Source: Hyphomicrobium sp.
Lineage (GTDB): Bacteria > Pseudomonadota > Alphaproteobacteria > Rhizobiales > Hyphomicrobiaceae
DNA: 64,000 bases
Assembly: GCA_030148425.1 (NCBI GenBank)
Contig: JASBTM010000014.1
Location: forward strand, 124,001-188,000
Direction of reading: 5' to 3'
A model generated the notes under the pieces. It made no database searches. It had not been told where the DNA came from and saw nothing but the letters and a program-made list of their open reading frames with translations. The translations under genes and the position numbers were made by a program. This document shows, piece after piece, positions 9,928-19,113 of the stretch. Each line of letters starts with the position of its first letter. Within the stretch, counting starts at the first letter, position 1.

Positions 9928-10107
9928 GGGTTATATCTGCTTTCCTCGTCTCATCCCTGCCCTGCCGTGCAATTTTCATACTACTGACTAGCTTTCTTCA
10001 CCGATTGAGCTTTTCGAAGTAGTACAATTCCCATCGCACGGTGCGGCATATCGTTTGCATCGATACGGGATACAAATAGCGGCTGGCGGTTAGCAAGGTC
10101 GGACGGA

Positions 10108-10914
10108 ATGCGAAACCAGGTTAAATCTCTGGCGAAGGCCGCGGGTCTGGAACGCAAGCACGTTGCTGCTGCACGCATGTGGGCGGAGCGCCAGGCGTTG
10201 GCGACTTTTGGCAGGACCCGCAGAAAACCTCAGGGCCGCATTCTTTGCTACCACTCCGTCGATGAGCCGGAGATGGGCGTCAACGATGTCACCGAACGCC
10301 GGTTTCGATCTCAAATAGAGCTCGCGCTTGCCAAGGGCTTCACATTCGTCGAGCCGTCCCGAATTGCGCGCGGCCATGGAGCGGAACAGGATCTCGCCAT
10401 CACATTCGATGACGGCTGCAAAAGCGTCGCCACGCATGCGGCGCGTATTCTGGCCGAATACCAAATTCCCTGGACACTTTTCATCGTCACTAAATGGACC
10501 GATGAAAGTGACGCCACGCCGCAATCGACGATCCTGCCATGGAAGGACGTCGAACGGCTGAGAGCTGACGGTGTCGAGATCGGAAGCCACTCGAGCACGC
10601 ATCCCGATTTTGGGACGTTGGAAGATCGCTATTTGGCAGAAGAACTCGCCGGTTCGCGAAAAGTCTTCGAGGACCGGTTAGGGTTTGCGCCTATTTCTTT
10701 TGCGATCCCGCTCGGTCAGTCCATGAATTGGACGAAAAGCGCCGCAGAAGCCGCTCGCGATGCAGGATATGAGATCATCTATGCGCAAGCGGAGGAAACG
10801 CGGCCGCCCGAGACGGTGCCACGCACCTTCGTCACCCAGTTCGACGGTCCGCGTATTTTCGGTGCCCTTCTTGCTGGCGCGTATGATCGCTGGGAGGAGT
10901 GGGTATGGCGCTGA
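10108..10914 (+). CDS. NodB-type polysaccharide deacetylase
   Basis: The 268-residue protein carries a NodB-homology domain (carbohydrate esterase 4-like). ILCYHSV marks the start of the barrel. Motif 1 is AITFDDG, with the catalytic and metal-binding Asp pair, and motif 2 is GSHSSTHPDFG, with the two metal-binding His. No signal peptide is evident, so it may act on a cytoplasmic or lipid-linked glycan precursor; this is inference. The last ten bases overlap the next gene, a GT2 transferase, so the two are translated together. GGACGGA precedes the ATG closely. Confidence 0.87.
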   Translation: MRNQVKSLAKAAGLERKHVAAARMWAERQALATFGRTRRKPQGRILCYHSVDEPEMGVNDVTERRFRSQIELALAKGFTFVEPSRIARGHGAEQDLAITFDDGCKSVATHAARILAEYQIPWTLFIVTKWTDESDATPQSTILPWKDVERLRADGVEIGSHSSTHPDFGTLEDRYLAEELAGSRKVFEDRLGFAPISFAIPLGQSMNWTKSAAEAARDAGYEIIYAQAEETRPPETVPRTFVTQFDGPRIFGALLAGAYDRWEEWVWR

Positions 10915-11882
10915 CGTCTCCCCGCCGCGTCTCGGTGATTATCGCCACTCGAGATCGGCCCGCCCTGTTGCGCGAGGCACTGACGAGCATACGCGCACTC
11001 GAAGGTCCCGACCTGACTTTCGAGATACTCGTTGGCGACAATGGGACTGCGTCGGACACTCCCGACGTCGTTACCGAATTCGGGGGTATGTATACGAAGA
11101 CGCACAAGAACGGCTGTGCCGCCGCGCGCAACCTCGCTATGCGGCTCGCTACCGGCGAATTTGTAGCGTTCCTCGATGACGATGACCTCTGGCTACCGGG
11201 GCATATTCGTCCACATATCACTTTTCTTGACTCCCATCCGGATTATGAAGCGGCGTTCGGACGGATCGTCAGCACGGACGCCGAACGGCGGCCATTGGGG
11301 GAGCCGTGGCCGGTTAGCCTGCCGGCAGACGGGGATGTTTTCGACCTGATGCTCAGCGGTTATTTTCCTCAGGTCGGCGGCAGTGTCTTTCGAGGCAATT
11401 CCATCGCGAAATATGGACTGATGGACGAGAGCCTGATCGGTGATTCCGACTGGGATTGGCAGTTGCGAATTGCTCGAAACGGCCGCATTGGTTTTATCGA
11501 CACGCCTTGTGTGCTTTTCCGCCAGAGAGCGCCGGGTTCTTTCGACGAACTCCAACGTGTTCGCCAGAAATTTACGAAACGCATATTCCGTCGCCATGCG
11601 TTTCTCTCACGCGAACTTCCGTTTCAGAGGCTTGGACTTCGCAGGATTTATCGCGCACATGCTGGCGCAGTCTGGCAGTATTTCGATTATTTCTGCACTC
11701 ACGCGGTGCAGCGTTCCAAGGCGGGTGAGTATGAGAGCGCTCGTTATGCACTCGCCGGCGCGTTTCAGACCTTGCCCCACGTGGCGTTATCTCGCTTCGT
11801 GCGATCTCGAGATATGCGGTCGGCGCTGATCACATCCCTCTTGGGACACCGCATCTCAACCACTGAGAAAAGCGGCGGCTAA
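10905..11882 (+). CDS. GT2 family glycosyltransferase
   Basis: The 325-residue protein starts with a GT-A core (VSVIIATRDRPALLREALTS), has LVGDNGTASDT and carries the DxD-like AFLDDDDLW metal-binding motif near residue 90. It ends in a basic helical region without clear membrane segments. I place the start at the ATG at 10905 because GGGAGGAG lies five bases upstream; a GTG two codons earlier would sit inside that site. The gene overlaps the end of the deacetylase, which suggests the pair act on the same glycan. Donor and acceptor are unknown. Confidence 0.87.
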   Translation: MALTSPRRVSVIIATRDRPALLREALTSIRALEGPDLTFEILVGDNGTASDTPDVVTEFGGMYTKTHKNGCAAARNLAMRLATGEFVAFLDDDDLWLPGHIRPHITFLDSHPDYEAAFGRIVSTDAERRPLGEPWPVSLPADGDVFDLMLSGYFPQVGGSVFRGNSIAKYGLMDESLIGDSDWDWQLRIARNGRIGFIDTPCVLFRQRAPGSFDELQRVRQKFTKRIFRRHAFLSRELPFQRLGLRRIYRAHAGAVWQYFDYFCTHAVQRSKAGEYESARYALAGAFQTLPHVALSRFVRSRDMRSALITSLLGHRISTTEKSGG

Positions 11883-11954
11883 GCTTCAAGCCGTTGTGGT
11901 CCGACTTATGCTGGCAGGGCGCACCAAGCGGCGAATTTGATAGTGATGGCGCGC

Positions 11955-13649
11955 TTATTCTCTGCCGTCACAGACGCGCCGCTTTAGCCATTCCGGAACC
12001 GCGAGTGGGATGAGCGATTTAAATCTCGGCTCGCCGTCGAATTTCCCCTCCGCCATGAGCTCTTTCCAGAATGCGTATCGCTCTCTCAGCGGCAGCATAC
12101 CGATGAAGCCTTTCGTGATGTCCGCTGTGCTGAAGTTTGAGCTGACGATGCTATGATGCCGGCGGTCGGGTTCCCCAAGATGCGGCGTTTCAAGATCCTT
12201 GCGCTCCGTAAATACGCGCGGCTCTGGCGGTGGCAATTCCAGCGCCTTCGCATAGACGCGCTCAAGATACGCCAGCCAGCCTGGAGGCGTATGTTGGCTT
12301 TCCACGGCATCATGCGCGCCTTTTTCGACTGCCCGGCGATAAGATTCATCGCGGATCAGTTTCGTCAGCTTTTCCTCATATTCGGCTTGCGAAGACGCCA
12401 CCAGCGCCGTGCCGTCAAGGCCGACGTGATTGATCGCGAATATACGCGCTTCCCGCGGCGCATCGAAGATCGTCAGCAATGGAAGCCCGTAGCCTGCGGC
12501 TTCCATCATCGAAGTCGAAGACACGAACGGATACGAGTCGACGTAGATATCCGCTGCCTCAAAATATGCGCGCGGCAGCTCGATTTCCGGGATCGTCTCG
12601 ATCTGGCCCGGATAAGCCTTCTTGACCGGTTCCCAATCCACGGGATTTCCCACACCGACCACCAAAAGCTTTGCCTTGGGATTTTTCGCCAGAACCTCAG
12701 CGTGCCTGGCGGCAAAAGTGACACCATTTATGGTTCGGTATTTGACGCCGCGAGCTACCGAGAGAATGAGGACGCAATCGACGTCGATTCCGATTGCTTT
12801 CTTTGCTTCCTCTCGCGTTCTCTCACGCACCGTCGGATCAACAATTGTCGGCATAATGACACTTCGACGCGCTTCAACTCCGCGTCGATTGATTGCGATA
12901 TCTGCTGCAGCCTCTCGCAAGCTGACAACAACTCGACTGATGCTCGGCCCAAGCCAGAAGATGTGATCGGCGTGATTGAGAAGAATGATCGGCGGGAGTG
13001 TTTTCGGATCGGCGAACGCGACGATTGGGATGATGTCCTCGCAATGGAAATGCAGAACGACGGCATCAAAATTCTTCGCGAGACGACGCAGTTCAAGAGC
13101 CCATTCCAGCTTGCCTCCGGGGCTGCGATTGAGCTTGTAAATTTTTCCGCCACTTTCCGAAATCGCTTCTACGGTGTGGTGGGGAATCGAGCCGCGGTTC
13201 TGTGTAAGAACAAGCGAATTCACGCGGCTTTTGTCGGCATTCACCCAGCGGCTGATCATGCGCGTCAACCCGCCGACCGGCGACAGCTGCGTCGCGACGT
13301 GCAACACGGATTTGATGGCGGTCGGCGCGGCTCTCTCGCGCTGCGGCACATCCTTGTCTTGAAGCGACGTCCCGATGGAAGTCAGAACTCGTTCGATGCG
13401 GGGACTGGCGAAAACTCCGCAATGACGATGCGCAGCAACGCCTGCTGCAATGGCTGAAACCACTGAGGCCGCAGCGAAGCGACCTTCGGCGTAAAGTTTC
13501 TCCGCGCGACGCACGTACGCATCGTACTCGGCGAAGCTCTTCAGAATTGGATCTTCTTCGTTTGGACTCAAAAGCTGCATCAAATCGGTCTCGCGTATCT
13601 GAGTCACTATTTGCGCATCATCCTGCTGGCTGGGAGATCTCATCCTCAT
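11955..13649 (-). CDS. GT4-like glycosyltransferase, last gene of the ABC-exporter operon
   Basis: The protein of 564 residues has a roughly 120-residue N-terminal helical extension. A GT-B-like part follows: SVLHVATQLSPVGGLTRMI, typical of glycosyltransferases that bind the acceptor at the N-terminal domain, then LILSVARGVKYR, LLVVGVGNPVDW and a C-terminal nucleotide-binding region near FVSSTSMMEAAGYGLPLL. The ATG at 13649 has a strong GGAGCGGGAGAACAA leader. An ATG at 13688, seven bases after the wzt stop, is the alternative; longer frames would run into wzt. As the last gene after wzm and wzt it probably elongates or modifies the exported chain. Confidence 0.82.
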   Translation of the reverse strand: MRMRSPSQQDDAQIVTQIRETDLMQLLSPNEEDPILKSFAEYDAYVRRAEKLYAEGRFAAASVVSAIAAGVAAHRHCGVFASPRIERVLTSIGTSLQDKDVPQRERAAPTAIKSVLHVATQLSPVGGLTRMISRWVNADKSRVNSLVLTQNRGSIPHHTVEAISESGGKIYKLNRSPGGKLEWALELRRLAKNFDAVVLHFHCEDIIPIVAFADPKTLPPIILLNHADHIFWLGPSISRVVVSLREAAADIAINRRGVEARRSVIMPTIVDPTVRERTREEAKKAIGIDVDCVLILSVARGVKYRTINGVTFAARHAEVLAKNPKAKLLVVGVGNPVDWEPVKKAYPGQIETIPEIELPRAYFEAADIYVDSYPFVSSTSMMEAAGYGLPLLTIFDAPREARIFAINHVGLDGTALVASSQAEYEEKLTKLIRDESYRRAVEKGAHDAVESQHTPPGWLAYLERVYAKALELPPPEPRVFTERKDLETPHLGEPDRRHHSIVSSNFSTADITKGFIGMLPLRERYAFWKELMAEGKFDGEPRFKSLIPLAVPEWLKRRVCDGRE

Positions 13650-13695
13650 TTGTTCTCCCGCTCCATGCGATATCGCCCGAGGACACATGAAGCTC

Positions 13696-14985
13696 TCACG
13701 CTGGTTGCTTCTTGGCGATGGAAAGCTGAATGTCGTCGCGCGAATTTGTCTGTAGTAACGCAAGACTATTCCACTCCGCCGGCTCGTTGAACACGCCGAA
13801 CGCGTTCGATGCGAAGACGGGGTGGCGGACGTGAAAAGTCTCACCAAGGCGCGCGACGACCATGCGGCCATACTTCTTTTCGCGCACCGAAATCGTGAGC
13901 GTGTAGAGGTCTGAGACGAGTTTGATCGGCGGTGTCGTCAGCTCGATCTCCCCCGGCCCGGACAACAGGCTTAGGCCAATACCATCTGCGACGCTGCTGA
14001 AGGTGCTGCAGTGCACTTCGTCCGAGCGATTGATGCCGATGCGCACATCGGGATCCGTGATTGGGTCCTTGGCGTCGTAGCGAACGCGGATAGTCATGCG
14101 CTCACCGAAATTGAACATTTGTTTTCGCTCGCCGTCTTCGCCGAAGAGCTCGATATCGGTGATATCGACGACCGGCATGTCGGGCTCCGGATGGAACCAC
14201 GGCGCGACAGCAAGACGGCAGTCGGTTTCGTAAAGCTTCAGGCCCTCGTCCGTCGGGCCATCGAATACAATTTCGCCGCGCTTCAAATAGATCACGCGCT
14301 GGCACATCGATTTGATCGAGAACATATTGTGCGAGACGAACAGGATCGTTGCGCCCTTCCGCTCGAGATCGTGAGCAAAGTCGATGCATTTGCGCTGGAA
14401 GGTGAAATCGCCGACAGCCAACACTTCGTCGAGGAGAAGAATATCGGGATCGAGGTGGGCGGCGACCGAGAACGCAAGGCGCACGTACATGCCGCTGGAA
14501 TAGCGCTTGACGGGCGTGTCTATGAAATCCGAGATCTCGGAGAAGTCGACGATCGCGTCGAATTTTCGAGCTATTTCCTCGCGCTGCATACCGAGGATTG
14601 AGCCGTAGAGAAAGACGTTCTCGCGACCCGTCAACTCCTGGTGAAATCCGGTGCCGACTTCGAGAAGCGCGCCGAGGCGGCCTTCCACGCGTCCCGTTCC
14701 TTCTGTCGGCGTAGTGATCCGCGACAGAATCTTGAGAAGCGTACTCTTGCCGGCGCCATTCAAGCCGATGATGCCGACGTTTTCCCCGCGGGCGATATCG
14801 AACGTCGCGTTGCGCAAGGCCCAGAAATCCGGCGAAGAACCGGGAGCGCTCGGCGTCGCCCCTGGGCCGAACAAGGACTTCGCGCCATCCACGAGAACTT
14901 CCCGGAAGGAGTTACTCTTGTTGCGCTGCCCGCGCCTATAGCGTTTGCCAAGGCCGCGCGCTCGGATAGCAATGTCATTCTTCAT
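13696..14985 (-). CDS. wzt: Polysaccharide ABC transporter ATP-binding protein, Wzt type
   Basis: The 429-residue protein has an ABC ATPase domain (about residues 5-250) with Walker A GLNGAGKST, a YSSGMYVRLAF signature, Walker B ILLLDEVLAVGD and the switch histidine in LFVSHN. It continues with a C-terminal domain of about 170 residues of the Wzt_C beta-sandwich type, known in O-antigen exporters to bind the modified end of the glycan before export. Its ATG overlaps the wzm stop by four bases (ATGA), so the two are translationally coupled. The C-terminal domain suggests chain length is set by a terminal modification. No separate terminator enzyme such as WbdD is seen nearby. Confidence 0.93.
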   Translation of the reverse strand: MKNDIAIRARGLGKRYRRGQRNKSNSFREVLVDGAKSLFGPGATPSAPGSSPDFWALRNATFDIARGENVGIIGLNGAGKSTLLKILSRITTPTEGTGRVEGRLGALLEVGTGFHQELTGRENVFLYGSILGMQREEIARKFDAIVDFSEISDFIDTPVKRYSSGMYVRLAFSVAAHLDPDILLLDEVLAVGDFTFQRKCIDFAHDLERKGATILFVSHNMFSIKSMCQRVIYLKRGEIVFDGPTDEGLKLYETDCRLAVAPWFHPEPDMPVVDITDIELFGEDGERKQMFNFGERMTIRVRYDAKDPITDPDVRIGINRSDEVHCSTFSSVADGIGLSLLSGPGEIELTTPPIKLVSDLYTLTISVREKKYGRMVVARLGETFHVRHPVFASNAFGVFNEPAEWNSLALLQTNSRDDIQLSIAKKQPA

Positions 14986-15863
14986 ATGACGTCCGCGAAA
15001 ACGCGCTCTTGGCGTTTGAAGAATACCAGACCGCCAACGAGCAAAAATGCAATCAAAACCAAACTGATCGCCAAGGTATCAATATTTAGTTTCCCTTGAC
15101 CGAAAACCGCCCAGCGAAAACCATCAACGACGCCAACCATCGGATTGAGTGCGTAAGCCCAGCGCCACTCCGGCGGCACAATGCTCGCAGGATAGACGAT
15201 CGGCGAGGCGTACATCCAGATTTGCAACATGAACGGCAGTGTGTGCTTGATGTCGCGAAAGCGGACATTCAAGGGGCCGAGCCACAGCCCCATGGCCAGC
15301 GCCAGTGCTCCCGCCACAAACAGGAGTGGCGGTACAGCGAGGATGTGCCAGGACGGATACAAGCCGTGCCAAACCATCAGCACAAGAAGGATGAGGAAGC
15401 CGATTGTAAATTCGATGAGCGGCGCGATCACGCTGCCAAACGGAATGATGAGACGCGGGAAATAAATCTTACGCACCAACTCGGCGTCCGTGACGAGCGC
15501 GGTCGAGGAACGGCGCACGGACTCCGAGAAATATGTCCAGATCAGCACGCCTGCGAAAGCGAAGACGGAGTACGGCAGTCCGTCAGATCCGATCTTCGCG
15601 AAATGCCCGAAGATAATCGTAAAGATGATGACGGCGAAGACGGGCTGGATGATCGCCCATGCCACACCGAGAACGGCTTGGCGATAAAGGACCTGCACGT
15701 CGCGCATCATCAAAACGAAAAGCAACTCGCGCGCCCGCCAGACGTCGCCTAGTTCGAGATCGAAGATGCCGCGACTTGGGCGCAGGTCATACCCCGATTT
15801 GCCGCCGTCTTTCGCCAGCGAACCCGTCGAGGGCGAAACCGTACCTGGCGGCATGACATTCAT
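14982..15863 (-). CDS. wzm: Polysaccharide ABC transporter permease, Wzm type
   Basis: This 293-residue ABC-2 permease has a polar N-terminus of about 65 residues and then six membrane segments. The family sequence MRDVQVLYRQAVLGVAWAII and the PLNVRFRDIKH segment before the last two helices are clear. It forms the inner-membrane channel for a lipid-linked glycan. The start at 15863 overlaps the aminotransferase stop by four bases (ATGA), and its own stop overlaps wzt in the same way. A longer open frame upstream is only a shadow of the aminotransferase gene. Confidence 0.93.
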   Translation of the reverse strand: MNVMPPGTVSPSTGSLAKDGGKSGYDLRPSRGIFDLELGDVWRARELLFVLMMRDVQVLYRQAVLGVAWAIIQPVFAVIIFTIIFGHFAKIGSDGLPYSVFAFAGVLIWTYFSESVRRSSTALVTDAELVRKIYFPRLIIPFGSVIAPLIEFTIGFLILLVLMVWHGLYPSWHILAVPPLLFVAGALALAMGLWLGPLNVRFRDIKHTLPFMLQIWMYASPIVYPASIVPPEWRWAYALNPMVGVVDGFRWAVFGQGKLNIDTLAISLVLIAFLLVGGLVFFKRQERVFADVI

Positions 15864-17002
15864 ACTGTCTCCGCGCACGATTGTTTCAATGTCGCGACGA
15901 CGAGGTCTTGCTCGGCGTGCGTCATCTGCGGGTAGAGCGGCAGAATTGCACAATGGTCCTGAGCGGCCTCGGAACGCGGCAGCGACAGGTCGGCGTAGCT
16001 CGCGTACGACGCTTCGCGATGCGTGCACATCACGCCGCGGCGCGTCGCGATACCGGCGTCGAGCATCGCCTGCATGACCGCCTTCTGATCGCAGTGATCC
16101 GGAAGGCGAACGCAATAGCTCTGCCAATTGCTGCGCGCGTAAGACGGTTCTTCGGGGGCCCTGATACCGGAGTTGTCATTGAATTGCGCCGCATAGCGGT
16201 CGGCGAGCGCGCGGCGAGCCGCTACGACTTCGGGCACGCGCTTCAACTGCTCGCGGCCGATCGCGGCCTGAATATCGGTCATGCGGTAGTTGTATCCAAC
16301 GACCGGATAGCCTTCGAAAATGACCTGTGCCGAGCCATGGCGCACCGTGTCGGGGATGCTCATGCCATGCTGTCTCAGAAGCCGGAATTTCGCATCCCAT
16401 TCCGGATTGGCCGTGGTGATCATGCCGCCGTCGCCGGTGTTCATGATCTTGCGCGGATGGAACGAGAAGCACGCGATATCGCCGTGCGGCGCGCCGATGC
16501 GCTCCCAGCGACCTTTCCAATTGATCTCGGCGCCGATCCCGCAAGCCGCATCTTCGATGACCGGCAATCCGTGCGCCGCGGCGATGTTCGTCACCGCTTC
16601 GAGATTGCAGGGCATACCTATCTGGTGAACGCAGACGATCGCGCGCGTCTTCGGAGTGATCGCGCTTTCGATCAGATCCGGATCGATATTGAAGCCGCCA
16701 TCCTCGATATCGACGAAGACCGGCTTCGCACCGCAATATCGGATGGCGTTGGCCGTCGCGATGAACGTATGGCTGACGGTGATGACCTCATCGCCCTCGC
16801 CTATCCCAAGAGCCAGAAGCGCGAGATGCAGCGCCGTCGTGCAGCTCGAGACGGCGCACGCGTGCGGCGCGCCGACAAACTCCGCGAATTCCTTTTCGAA
16901 CGCCGCAACCTCTGGGCCTTGCGTTGTCCAGCCGCTGAGGATGACGCGACGGACGGCATCCGCCTCGCGTTCATCCATAAGCGGGCGCATGATAGGGATC
17001 AT
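15860..17002 (-). CDS. DegT/DnrJ/EryC1 sugar aminotransferase
   Basis: The 380-residue PLP enzyme begins PIMRPLMDEREAD. It has the family segments SSCTTALHLAL and VIEDAACGIGA, with the PLP-stacking Asp, and the Schiff-base lysine in FSFHPRKIMNTGDGG. Such enzymes transaminate a keto group on a nucleotide sugar, usually with glutamate as donor. I take the ATG at 17002, which overlaps the epimerase stop by four bases, rather than a GTG ten codons upstream. Coupling to the epimerase suggests the two act in sequence on one sugar. It differs from the WbpE-like enzyme at 18007, so the operon probably makes two amino sugars. Confidence 0.9.
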   Translation of the reverse strand: MIPIMRPLMDEREADAVRRVILSGWTTQGPEVAAFEKEFAEFVGAPHACAVSSCTTALHLALLALGIGEGDEVITVSHTFIATANAIRYCGAKPVFVDIEDGGFNIDPDLIESAITPKTRAIVCVHQIGMPCNLEAVTNIAAAHGLPVIEDAACGIGAEINWKGRWERIGAPHGDIACFSFHPRKIMNTGDGGMITTANPEWDAKFRLLRQHGMSIPDTVRHGSAQVIFEGYPVVGYNYRMTDIQAAIGREQLKRVPEVVAARRALADRYAAQFNDNSGIRAPEEPSYARSNWQSYCVRLPDHCDQKAVMQAMLDAGIATRRGVMCTHREASYASYADLSLPRSEAAQDHCAILPLYPQMTHAEQDLVVATLKQSCAETV

Positions 17003-17970
17003 GCCGCGCTCTTGCGCTTCATCTGCCACCAATGAACAAGGCGACGAAGTCCCTCGTCGAGATCGACTTCAGCACGGAAGCCGAGATCCCTTTCCGCAGC
17101 CGTCGTATCCGCCAAGCGGCGCGACACGGGGTTCACCTTGCGCTCTGGGCCGTACTCCGGCTGCATCGTCGAGCCCATGACGCGCAGAAGCGCGTAAGCC
17201 AGATCGTTCAGCGAGGTTTCAACGCCGCTCGCAACGTTGAAGACTTTGTCTGAAACATCCGACTGCAGCGCCAGGATGTTGCTGCGCGCGACGTCATCGA
17301 TATAGACGAAGTCCATCGTCTGCATGCCGTCGCCGAAAATCAACGGCGGCTGCCCGGCCTCGATGCGCTCCATCCAACGGATGAGCACCTCGGTATACTT
17401 GCCGTAGATGTCCATGCGCGGTCCGTAGACGTTGAAGTAGCGGAGCGCGACGTAGGGCAACCCGTACATATCGTTGAAGGACCGCAGCAGTCCTTCGAGC
17501 ATGATCTTGCTCGCGCCGTACCAGGTGCGATTGTTGTAGGGGTGATGGTCTTCCTTCGTGGGGAAGGTATCGGCCAAGCCATAAATCGAAGCGGAGGATG
17601 CAGTGACGAACTTCTTCACGCCCTTCGCGTGCGCCGCTTCCAGCACATTGTACGAGCCGTCGCACATGACTTCCATCGCGGCGCGCGGCTGCTCCGCGCA
17701 CGCTGTAATGCGGAGCGTCGCCATATGAATGACGGCGTCCATTCCTTCGGTCACCCGCTGGACCGTTGCGATGTCGCGAATATCGCCTTTAACGAGTTCT
17801 ACACGCGGGTCACGCAGCGCGCTCTCGACGTTGCCAATAGTACCGCGATCCAGATTGTCCAGGATGACGATCTTCGCAGGCTTGTGATCTTGCAGCAGAA
17901 GGTCAATCGTCGTTGAGCCGACGAGGCCGCAGCCCCCGGTTACCAAAATATTCGCGCCGTCAATCAACAT
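16999..17970 (-). CDS. NAD-dependent nucleotide-sugar epimerase/dehydratase
   Basis: This 323-residue extended short-chain dehydrogenase has the NAD motif ILVTGGCGLVGS. SSASIYG carries the catalytic Ser, WYGASK is the Y-x-x-x-K pair, and RYFNVYGPRMD is present. It resembles GalE/WbpP-type C4 epimerases, but dehydratases share these motifs. The gene is coupled to the aminotransferase downstream by a four-base overlap, which would fit a 4-keto sugar passed to transamination. The exact substrate is unknown. GGAGAGAG lies ahead of the ATG. Confidence 0.88.
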   Translation of the reverse strand: MLIDGANILVTGGCGLVGSTTIDLLLQDHKPAKIVILDNLDRGTIGNVESALRDPRVELVKGDIRDIATVQRVTEGMDAVIHMATLRITACAEQPRAAMEVMCDGSYNVLEAAHAKGVKKFVTASSASIYGLADTFPTKEDHHPYNNRTWYGASKIMLEGLLRSFNDMYGLPYVALRYFNVYGPRMDIYGKYTEVLIRWMERIEAGQPPLIFGDGMQTMDFVYIDDVARSNILALQSDVSDKVFNVASGVETSLNDLAYALLRVMGSTMQPEYGPERKVNPVSRRLADTTAAERDLGFRAEVDLDEGLRRLVHWWQMKRKSAA

Positions 17971-18006
17971 GGCCGTCTCTCTCCATCCCCTAAGCGAATT
18001 ACGACG

Positions 18007-19107
18007 TCATTGTCCGGGAAATGCAAGCAAAGCATCTACCACCACCTTTTGCGCCTCCGCGGTGAGCTCCGGATACATCGGTAGCGACAGCACTTCGGCT
18101 GCTGCCGCTTCAGCGTGAGGAAACTGGCCGGCGACGTAACCGAGATCGCGGAAGGCCGGCAGCAAGTGAACGGGGGTCGGATAATGAATGCCGGTCTGGA
18201 CGCCCTTCGAGTCCATCCAGCTTTGCAATGCAGCGCGGGACTTCGAGCGGATCGCGTAAACGTGATAGACGTGGCGCGCGTCGTTCCGTTCATGCGGAGC
18301 CGCATAAGCGCTGCCCTGCAGAAGATCGCGATAGCGGGCGGCGGCGGCCCGGCGGTTCTCAGTCCAACCTTCGAGATACCGTAGCTTCACCCGCAGGACG
18401 GCGCCCTGAACGCCCTCCATCCGGTAATTGAAGCCTTTCAGCTCGTGGTGGTATTTCTTTTCGGCGCCCCAATCGCGGAGCATCCGGATGGTGCGCGCGT
18501 AATCCGGATTGCCCGTCACCACCATGCCGGCTTCACCGTAGGCGCCGAGATTTTTCCCCGGATAGAAGCTGAAACAGGCCAGATCTCCGAGGCTTCCGAC
18601 GCGCCGGCCGTTGTATTCGGCGCCGTGAGCCTGGGCCGCGTCTTCGATGACCACGAGGCCATGCTTCTTGGCGATGGCGTTAATAGGATCCATGTCAGCC
18701 GGCTGCCCGTAGAGGTGCACCGGAATAATGGCCTTGGTACGCGGGGTAATCGCGGCCTCGAGTGCGTCGGGAGCCATGGTGTACGTTTTCGGATCGATGT
18801 CCACGAACACCGTTTTGGCGCCGGTGTAGTGGATCGCCGAAACCGTCGCCACGAATGTGAACGGAACGGTGATGACTTCATCGCCCGGCCCAACGTCAGC
18901 AGCCAGAAGGGCCAAATGCAGGGCACTCGTGCCGCTGTTCACGCCGCAGCCGATGCTGTTTCCGGAGTACGTGGCGAACTCGTTTTCGAGCGTCGCTACT
19001 TCCTTTCCGAGCGTGAACTGACAGCTTTCGAGCGCGCCTTCGATCGCCGTCATGATCTCCGGCTTGATGGCATGGAACTGCGTCTTGAGGTCTACGAACG
19101 GGATCAT
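18007..19107 (-). CDS. WbpE-like UDP-sugar 3-aminotransferase
   Basis: The 366-residue DegT-family protein opens with IPFVDLKTQ, has [13 protein letters not shown] and [13 protein letters not shown], and carries the PLP lysine in [16 protein letters not shown]. This form is characteristic of WbpE/WlbC enzymes, which transaminate UDP-3-keto-GlcNAc-uronic acid. The neighbours support this: a WlbA/WbpB-like oxidoreductase lies just upstream (6-bp gap) and a WbpD-like acetyltransferase before that. The start is the ATG at 19107; a TTG one codon earlier is unlikely. The assignment to the diacetamido-glucuronic acid pathway rests on the trio of genes and is likely but not certain. Confidence 0.9.
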   Translation of the reverse strand: MIPFVDLKTQFHAIKPEIMTAIEGALESCQFTLGKEVATLENEFATYSGNSIGCGVNSGTSALHLALLAADVGPGDEVITVPFTFVATVSAIHYTGAKTVFVDIDPKTYTMAPDALEAAITPRTKAIIPVHLYGQPADMDPINAIAKKHGLVVIEDAAQAHGAEYNGRRVGSLGDLACFSFYPGKNLGAYGEAGMVVTGNPDYARTIRMLRDWGAEKKYHHELKGFNYRMEGVQGAVLRVKLRYLEGWTENRRAAAARYRDLLQGSAYAAPHERNDARHVYHVYAIRSKSRAALQSWMDSKGVQTGIHYPTPVHLLPAFRDLGYVAGQFPHAEAAAAEVLSLPMYPELTAEAQKVVVDALLAFPGQ

Positions 19108-19113
19108 CAAAGC

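Noticed and set aside
12153..13457. 434-codon plus-strand open frame
   Set aside because: Antisense to the GT4-like gene, which has clear glycosyltransferase motifs and a good ribosome binding site.
15881..17035. 384-codon plus-strand open frame
   Set aside because: Antisense to the DegT aminotransferase, whose PLP lysine and other motifs are clear.
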